This document shows, in pieces, positions 13,496 to 18,111 of a DNA stretch of 18,111 nt. Source of the stretch: Nitrososphaerota archaeon (GTDB lineage: Archaea; Thermoproteota; Nitrososphaeria; Nitrososphaerales; Gagatemarchaeaceae); NCBI GenBank assembly GCA_003135575.1, contig PLCG01000097.1:17625-35735 (forward strand), given 5' to 3'. The translations under genes and the position numbers were made by a program. How positions within the stretch are numbered: position 1 is the first letter of the stretch; each line of letters starts with the position of its first letter. Under the pieces are notes generated by a model that had not been told where the DNA came from, made no database searches, and worked only from the letters and a program-made list of their open reading frames with translations.

Positions 13496-14584
13496 ATGGC
13501 AAACATCGAGATTCGAGGACTCACCAAGAGCTACGGGAAGACGGTCGCAGTCAACGACGTCTCGTTCAAGGTCAATACGGGGGACTTTACCGTGGTCCTC
13601 GGGCCGTCGGGCTCGGGCAAGACCACCCTCCTCAGGTGCGTCGCGGGGTTCGAGAAGCCTGATTCAGGAAGCCTACTCTTCGACGGCACGGACGTCACCG
13701 AACTAAGGCCGAAGGACCGCGACGTGGCGATGGTGTTCCAGAGCTACGCCCTCTTCCCGCTCATGACCATAGGCGACAACATCGCGTTCCCGCTGAAGAT
13801 GCGCAACGTCCCAGCCGCGGAGATCAAGGAAAGGGTCAACAAGGTCGCCGACCTTCTTGTGATAAAGGACCTACTCGACAAGAAGCCGGGGCAGCTCAGC
13901 GGCGGTGAGCAACAGCGGGCAGCACTCGGGCGCGCGATCGTCCGCGAGCCGAACGCCCTCCTCATGGACGAGCCTCTGACAAGCCTCGACGCTCCACTTC
14001 GGGCGCAGATGCGCAGAGAGCTCAAGAAGATCAAGAAGGAGACGAAGATGACCGCGATCTACGTCACCCACGACCAGGCCGAGGCGATGGCCCTCGCGGA
14101 CACGCTTGCGATAATGAACTCGGGCAGGCTCATCCAATACGACAAGCCGCTGGAGATGTACTCAAGACCAAGCAATACCTTCGTCGCGGGGTTCATCGGC
14201 AGTCCTCCGACCAACCTCATAGAGGCAAAGGTCGAGGCTTCAAATGGGCAGGCCCGGCTCCGCATCGGCAGCGCGACCATACCCGTAGATGGCGGGATGT
14301 CGCCCAAGCTCAAGGACGCGGCAAACGGGAAGATCATGGTCGGCGTACGCCCTGAGGACATCCAGATGTTTCCGACAAAGAACTCAGAGAGGAGCGTTGA
14401 GACCGTCGTAGAGAGCACAGAGCCGTTGGGCTCTAGCATCCTCGTCAACGCGCTTCTCGGCGAATCGTATGTGAAGCTGGTCCTATCTCCTGACCGCAGG
14501 GTGGGGCCGGGCGACCGCCTCTGGATTGAGTGGGAGACGGCGAAGATGTATTTCTTCGACGACTCTGGAAAGCTAATCACGTAG
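13496..14584 (+). CDS. ABC transporter ATPase, MalK/UgpC type (carbohydrate uptake, CUT1)
   Basis: A 362-aa cytoplasmic ATPase of an importer. Motifs are Walker A GPSGSGKT (36-43), Q-loop Q82, signature LSGGEQQ (134-140), Walker B ALLMDEP (154-160, catalytic E159), D-loop SLD (163-165) and H-loop H192. The C-terminal about 130 residues form the TOBE/OB region that marks sugar (MalK, UgpC), polyamine or iron importers; GVRPEDIQMF is the typical TOBE motif. The length is usual. It likely serves the sugar-type binding protein at 7229-8740 or several transporters at once, since shared MalK-type ATPases are known, but no permease is present in the window. The ATG start lies 3 nt after a small ORF. 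The gene ends 28 bp from the convergent AsnRS gene. Confidence 0.93.
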   Translation: MANIEIRGLTKSYGKTVAVNDVSFKVNTGDFTVVLGPSGSGKTTLLRCVAGFEKPDSGSLLFDGTDVTELRPKDRDVAMVFQSYALFPLMTIGDNIAFPLKMRNVPAAEIKERVNKVADLLVIKDLLDKKPGQLSGGEQQRAALGRAIVREPNALLMDEPLTSLDAPLRAQMRRELKKIKKETKMTAIYVTHDQAEAMALADTLAIMNSGRLIQYDKPLEMYSRPSNTFVAGFIGSPPTNLIEAKVEASNGQARLRIGSATIPVDGGMSPKLKDAANGKIMVGVRPEDIQMFPTKNSERSVETVVESTEPLGSSILVNALLGESYVKLVLSPDRRVGPGDRLWIEWETAKMYFFDDSGKLIT

Positions 14585-14612
14585 GCGCGCGGCGCATCCC
14601 AGTCATACCCCC

Positions 14613-15944
14613 TCAGGGCGAGACACGGGTGGTGGTGCGAGGGAAGAGGCTGGCGGACCTGATGTTCTTGAGGCCGGCAACCCACCTGGTGACTCTCTCC
14701 ACACCCATACCGAATCCCGAGTGGTATGGCATCCCGAACTTTCTGAGGTCGAGGTACCAGGAGAACGCCTCGGTGGGAAGGTCCTGGCTCTTTATCCTCT
14801 GGAGCAGCGGGTAGTACTCAGCAATCCGCTGGCCGCCTGTGGCGAGCTCGCCAAACCCCTCTGGCGCGATCAGGTCGGCAGACTTCGTGACCGTCGGCCG
14901 GTCGTCGTAAGTCATGTGATAGAAGGAGCGTGCGGAGAGCGGAAAGTCGGTGACGAAGAAGGGCGCGCTCCTCGTGAGGGAGACCAGCGTCTCGGCTTCC
15001 GTGGGCACGTCCTCTCCCCACTCGAAGCTTATCCCTTTGGCGCCCGCCGCCTCCCTTAGCTGGTCGTACGTGATGCGTTCAAGGGGAAGATCGGGCCTGA
15101 GGAGCTTCCTCCCAAGGGTCGCAAGTTCGTTCTCCCTGTTCTCGAGCACGCGGTCGACCACGAAGGCGACGAGCTCCTCTTGCAACTGCATGTTCGCGGT
15201 CTGGTCGGCGAAGGCGCGCTCCGCCTCGATCATCCAGAACTCGGTGAGGTGCTTCGCCGTCCTTGACTTTTCAGCCCTGAAGGCGGGCTGGCAGATCCAT
15301 ACCTTCTCCAGCCCGGCGAGGGCGGCCTCCTCGTAGAACTGGGCGCTCTGGCTCAGGTACGCCTTCTTCCCGAAGTATGCGACCTCGAACAGGGTGGAGC
15401 CTCCTTCTACGGCGGCTTGGACGAACGTCGGGGCGCTGATGAGTGTGAAGCCCTTGTCCCTGAAGTAGTCCCACGCGGCGCCCATGACCTCGGCCCTGAT
15501 CTTCATGGTCGCGACCGCTTTCTTTCCCCTGATGCTGAGGTGGCGCATGTCGTAGAGGAACGACGCGGACTTCACCGCGGTCTTCGTGATTGGCCAGGGC
15601 TCCGCCTTCGAGACGACGCCAAAGTATTCGGCGACGAGTTCGACGCCTCTCGGTGCCCGCTTGTCCTCCCTCGCAATGCCTTGCGCCCAGACGACCGACT
15701 CCCGTGGGACTTCCCGCATCGCTTCGACAACCTGTGGATTGGCAACGCCCTTCTTCGCGGAGACCTGCAGGTACCCGGTGCCGTCGCGAACGATCAGGAA
15801 GACAATCCCTCCTATGCCAGCCTTGCCGGCCACCCAGCCGCGGATCCTTGCCTTGGGGACCGACTTTTGCGCGAGGACATCCTTCACGGAGAGCCACGGA
15901 GCCGAGTCTCCCGTGCGCTCCGCTTGCTCGCGTTCGTCTGCCAT
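14613..15944 (-). CDS. asnS: Asparaginyl-tRNA synthetase (class II, archaeal type)
   Basis: A 443-aa cytoplasmic enzyme that charges tRNA-Asn with asparagine. It has an N-terminal OB-fold anticodon-binding domain (about 30-115) and a class II catalytic core: motif 2 FRAEKSRT with HLTEFWMIEAE (222-242) and motif 3 HSGFGMGVERV (408-418). HLTEFWM at motif 2 is the asparaginyl pattern, whereas archaeal aspartyl enzymes have HLNEAW. A stand-alone asparagine synthetase paralogue (AS-AR) would lack the OB domain, which is present here. The start is ATG 15944, preceded by a TGAGG ribosome binding site (about 15952-15956) that overlaps the stop of the upstream gene. This indicates an operon with the anchored surface protein. 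Having an AsnRS means the cell need not rely only on the amidotransferase route for Asn-tRNA. Confidence 0.93.
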   Translation of the reverse strand: MADEREQAERTGDSAPWLSVKDVLAQKSVPKARIRGWVAGKAGIGGIVFLIVRDGTGYLQVSAKKGVANPQVVEAMREVPRESVVWAQGIAREDKRAPRGVELVAEYFGVVSKAEPWPITKTAVKSASFLYDMRHLSIRGKKAVATMKIRAEVMGAAWDYFRDKGFTLISAPTFVQAAVEGGSTLFEVAYFGKKAYLSQSAQFYEEAALAGLEKVWICQPAFRAEKSRTAKHLTEFWMIEAERAFADQTANMQLQEELVAFVVDRVLENRENELATLGRKLLRPDLPLERITYDQLREAAGAKGISFEWGEDVPTEAETLVSLTRSAPFFVTDFPLSARSFYHMTYDDRPTVTKSADLIAPEGFGELATGGQRIAEYYPLLQRIKSQDLPTEAFSWYLDLRKFGMPYHSGFGMGVERVTRWVAGLKNIRSASLFPRTTTRVSP

Positions 15945-15951
15945 TGTGGCC

Positions 15952-16659
15952 TCATCTGGTTAGGCTAGTAATCTGGAAGATGTTCTCCATGAAGTCGCTG
16001 GTCTCTTGATCCAGATAGACCGCGATTTTTGTGCCCGTGCCCGGGACCGTCCCGTAGCTCACAGTGGCCTTGATGTATGGAGGAGTCGGCGTCGTAAGTT
16101 GGTACGTCGCGAGCGTCATCTGAGTAGGCCCGATGCTCGTGGTGTTCTGAGAGGTCTTGCTCAGCACCGAAAGAAGCGTAGCATTGTTCGACGCCCCCAC
16201 CACGAATGACATGGCAGCGAGGAACTTTTGAGCGAAGATGGGGGCCGCACCGCCCGTGTAATTCCTATCCCCGAGCACATCGACCCTGTCCACACCCTCG
16301 TGCGGGTTGAACCACGCGATGATGTCATTGCTGACCCCGACTTCCGAGAACCTAACTTTGACGTATTGGGTGGAGTTCATTGAAGCCTTGCCGAGAACGA
16401 GATAAGAGAAAGTGGTTTGCTGGATCAGCGGTGCCGCCTCGCTATTGTCATAAGCTGCCTCGTGAATCTGCATTTGAGAGAAGGACGAGAAGAGCGAGAG
16501 CAGCGTGATCGTATTGTTTGCGGAGCCAGAACTCGAGTTCGACCCGCTAGGCTGCAAGGAGACGCTCGATTGCGTGGAAGTCCCCGACATTGAAGTCGCG
16601 AGGTAGCCCCCTCCGAGCACCAGGAGCACGAGGATTACTACGACACCCGCCTTGGCCAT
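15952..16659 (-). CDS. Single-pass surface protein upstream of asnS
   Basis: A 235-aa protein of unknown function. The N-terminal hydrophobic helix (about 4-23, MAKAGVVVILVLLVLGGG) is followed by a Ser/Thr/Gln linker (about 24-50) and an exposed domain of about 185 residues with many N-x-S/T sites. No lipobox Cys is seen, so it is probably anchored by the N-terminal helix. The ATG at 16659 gives a leader of about 40 nt. The frame stays open farther upstream (a basic stretch) but without an ATG, GTG or TTG near the position expected for a leaderless start. Its stop lies 7 nt before the asnS start, so both are likely co-transcribed, an odd pairing of a surface protein with a tRNA synthetase. 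Confidence 0.72.
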   Translation of the reverse strand: MAKAGVVVILVLLVLGGGYLATSMSGTSTQSSVSLQPSGSNSSSGSANNTITLLSLFSSFSQMQIHEAAYDNSEAAPLIQQTTFSYLVLGKASMNSTQYVKVRFSEVGVSNDIIAWFNPHEGVDRVDVLGDRNYTGGAAPIFAQKFLAAMSFVVGASNNATLLSVLSKTSQNTTSIGPTQMTLATYQLTTPTPPYIKATVSYGTVPGTGTKIAVYLDQETSDFMENIFQITSLTR

Positions 16660-16725
16660 GTTGGTAAGACCGTTTCTGGAGTGAGTCGTGCTGTCTACCT
16701 TCTTGCCCGCCCGTAGGAGGCGACG

Positions 16726-16732
16726 TATTTAG
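16726..16732 (-). promoter_or_regulatory. TATA box for the surface protein / asnS operon
   Basis: CTAAATA on the minus strand, within a 15-bp block (16720-16734) identical to that at 4765-4779. It lies 73 nt before the ATG at 16659, giving a leader of about 40 nt. Confidence 0.55.
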
Positions 16733-16751
16733 CCGTGGCTGCAAGTTCCCC

Positions 16752-16758
16752 TTAAAAA
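16752..16758 (+). promoter_or_regulatory. TATA box for the THUMP/ThiI-like gene
   Basis: TTAAAAA begins 27 nt before ATG 16779 and 30 nt before TTG 16782. It lies back to back with the minus-strand TATA box at 16726-16732. Confidence 0.5.
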
Positions 16759-16778
16759 CCTCGGGGAGCGGTCGTCGG

Positions 16779-17786
16779 ATGTTGAAGCCGGTCGCGATGG
16801 TCGGTTGGAGCGGCGCCGGGAAGTTCGAGGACCTGGAAAGGACGGCAGTCCGGAAGCTCCGCGCGAGACGGAAGAACGCCGACAGGATCGGCGACGCACT
16901 CCTCGTGACCACCGACGACCCTGTCTCCGTCGCGAGCCGGCTGGCCCTGCTTCCGGGTGTGGCCTGGATCTCGGTGGGCTACCGCTTCAGCGGCACCCAG
17001 AGCTACCTGGAGACCCTTGAGCTGCTCGCGAAGCGCTATTTGTCCAAGGGGAAGACGTTCAAGATCGCCGCGCAGGTCGCCGGCTCCAAGCATACGGCTG
17101 GCGACACAATCCTGGAGGGAAATTCCTCGCTGCTCTCCTCAATCCCCGGGGCGAGGGTGGACGAGAGACGGCCGCAAGTAAAGTTCCGAGTTAGCATCCA
17201 AGGAGGCAGTGGTGCGTGCGGTGCCGAGATCCGTGCAGGGCCTGGGGGAGCCCCTACGGGCGGCGAATGGGTGTCCTGCCTTGTCTCTGGCGGCGAGCGC
17301 AGCTCGGCCTTGGCGTGGATGACCGCGCTCTCAGGTTTCTCACTGAGGCTCGTCCACGCCAGGTCTGACGAGGTCGCGCTCAGGCATGTCGCCAAGCTCT
17401 ATTCGGAGCTCTCGTTCAGGATGGATGCAGGCTGCCTCGAGCTGGTCGTCCTCGAGGGAGAGAAGAACCCGATGGGCCGAATCGGCAAATGGCTCGGCGA
17501 CGCCAAGGGAGCCACGTTCGCGGGGACGCGACCCGAGCGTCCGGCCGCTCTGGTGGAGCTGGCGAAGAGATTCCCGAACCTCGTGCTTCCGCTGATCCTC
17601 GTCCAGGACGACGTAATCAAAGCGCATTATGCCTCCCTCGGAGTGGGGCGCACTGCCAAAGGAGGCGAAGGCAGCGGGATGACGTTGAAGGCTCTTGAGG
17701 CCGGGAGCCCATACACCGAGAAGAGGTTCGGCGGGATCCAGGCTGACTCGAACACGGTCATCGACACACTGAAGCGGCCCAGCTAG
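16779..17786 (+). CDS. THUMP-domain protein, ThiI-like with degenerate PP-loop
   Basis: A 335-aa protein. The order is an N-terminal ferredoxin-like segment (about 15-70, VTTDDPVSVASRLALLPGV), a THUMP RNA-binding domain (about 75-155), then a domain resembling the PP-loop pyrophosphatase part of ThiI, the tRNA 4-thiouridine synthetase. In ThiI the sequence GLPVG is followed by a SGGIDSP loop; here GGAPTGG is followed by SGGERSS (170-176), so the Asp of the loop is replaced by Arg. A rhodanese-like domain and its Cys are absent. It may bind tRNA without thiolating it, or act in another modification. The start is ATG 16779; TTG 16782, 30 nt from the TATA box, is a possible leaderless alternative. 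Its TAG shares the CTAG palindrome with the stop of the convergent gene. Confidence 0.75.
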   Translation: MLKPVAMVGWSGAGKFEDLERTAVRKLRARRKNADRIGDALLVTTDDPVSVASRLALLPGVAWISVGYRFSGTQSYLETLELLAKRYLSKGKTFKIAAQVAGSKHTAGDTILEGNSSLLSSIPGARVDERRPQVKFRVSIQGGSGACGAEIRAGPGGAPTGGEWVSCLVSGGERSSALAWMTALSGFSLRLVHARSDEVALRHVAKLYSELSFRMDAGCLELVVLEGEKNPMGRIGKWLGDAKGATFAGTRPERPAALVELAKRFPNLVLPLILVQDDVIKAHYASLGVGRTAKGGEGSGMTLKALEAGSPYTEKRFGGIQADSNTVIDTLKRPS

Positions 17787-18111
17787 TTCGTGCCGAGCAC
17801 TTCCATGATTGAGCTGATGGCGTCGTAGCCCTCGGCTAGCTTGCTCATTTCCTTCGCCCGCCTCGCGTAGCGCTCGTCCGAGAGCTCGTTGAGGGCGTCT
17901 CCCACCGTCTGCGCGTTCAACTCACTCTCATCAAGGGCAACGGCGAAGCCAAGCTTCTGGGCCTTTTCGGCGTTCCCAATCTGCTCAGTCTGGGCAGGGA
18001 TTGGCACGAGGAGTACGGGTTTCGCACGGAGGATGTAATCCGAGATGCTGACGTGTCCTGCCCGCGAGACCACGGTGTCGCACGAGTCGACGAACCCGCT
18101 CGAGACGTTAC
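17783..18111 (-). CDS. Glycosyltransferase, GT28/MurG-like, C-terminal part (cut by window edge)
   Basis: The frame is open from the right edge to TAG 17785-17783, giving about 109 residues of the C-terminus. The segment DTVVSRAGHVSISDYIL, then KPVLLVPIP, TEQIGNAEKAQKLGFA and a helical end match the nucleotide-sugar-binding half of GT28/MurG-type enzymes (SRAG for the donor phosphates, the P-x-P loop, and the EQ-x-x-NA motif). Archaea use such proteins for glycolipid, glycoprotein or polysaccharide synthesis, often under the MJ1255-like name; the acceptor is not visible. The GTG at 18073 falls inside the conserved fold, so it is not the real start. The gene is convergent with the THUMP gene, and their stop codons overlap. 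Confidence 0.85.
   Translation of the reverse strand, partial: NVSSGFVDSCDTVVSRAGHVSISDYILRAKPVLLVPIPAQTEQIGNAEKAQKLGFAVALDESELNAQTVGDALNELSDERYARRAKEMSKLAEGYDAISSIMEVLGTN

Noticed and set aside
16779..16830. GWSGAGKF near the start of the THUMP protein as a Walker A motif
   Set aside because: The residue after Lys is Phe rather than Ser/Thr, and no Walker B or P-loop fold follows; the segment fits the N-terminal part of a ThiI-like protein.
1..18111. CRISPR array, tRNA or rRNA gene, insertion sequence
   Set aside because: No spaced direct repeats, no tRNA cloverleaf signature and no transposase frame were seen on either strand.

Overview
The window looks like part of a moderately GC-rich archaeal chromosome. 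The evidence is archaeal: TATA boxes of the CTAAATA or TTTAAATA type sit about 30-35 nt before many start codons, so many genes appear leaderless and often start with TTG or GTG. The AsnRS is archaeal-type, and there are several secreted proteins with Ser/Thr-rich linkers and a single membrane anchor. A cluster of secreted PQQ dehydrogenases beside sugar-type ABC transporter parts would fit a heterotrophic member of the Thaumarchaeota (Nitrososphaeria) or a relative. That placement is inference; no marker gene here settles it.

Layout. Positions 1-7102 form an extracytoplasmic oxidation region: three paralogous PQQ-dependent dehydrogenases on the minus strand (the first cut by the window edge), a Cys-rich secreted protein carrying the same C-terminal anchor, and, divergently, two tandem paralogous small membrane proteins. 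From 7229 on the plus strand come a Tat-exported sugar-type solute-binding protein and a translationally coupled anchored surface protein, with no permease beside them. Positions 9523-11738 (minus) hold an ABC-2 exporter operon: a two-helix protein, an ATPase and a NosY-like permease. Positions 11826-12901 (plus) encode a type IV pilin-like protein and another single-pass surface protein. Positions 13002-14584 hold a small membrane protein on one strand and, on the other, a possible 31-codon leader ORF followed by a MalK/UgpC-type ATPase. The right end is more housekeeping in character: AsnRS with an upstream surface-protein gene, a THUMP/ThiI-like protein whose PP-loop motif is degenerate, and the C-terminal part of a GT28/MurG-like glycosyltransferase.

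How the genes may work together (inference): the dehydrogenases oxidise sugars or alcohols at the outer face, the binding protein and MalK-like ATPase belong to carbohydrate uptake with permeases encoded elsewhere, and the small membrane proteins may help electron transfer or assembly. The most unusual features are the dehydrogenase metal site (D-x-D motif but no evident Glu ligand), the transmembrane tail shared by several proteins, the highly regular promoter-to-start spacing, and two perfect palindromes placed 20 bp upstream of TATA boxes.
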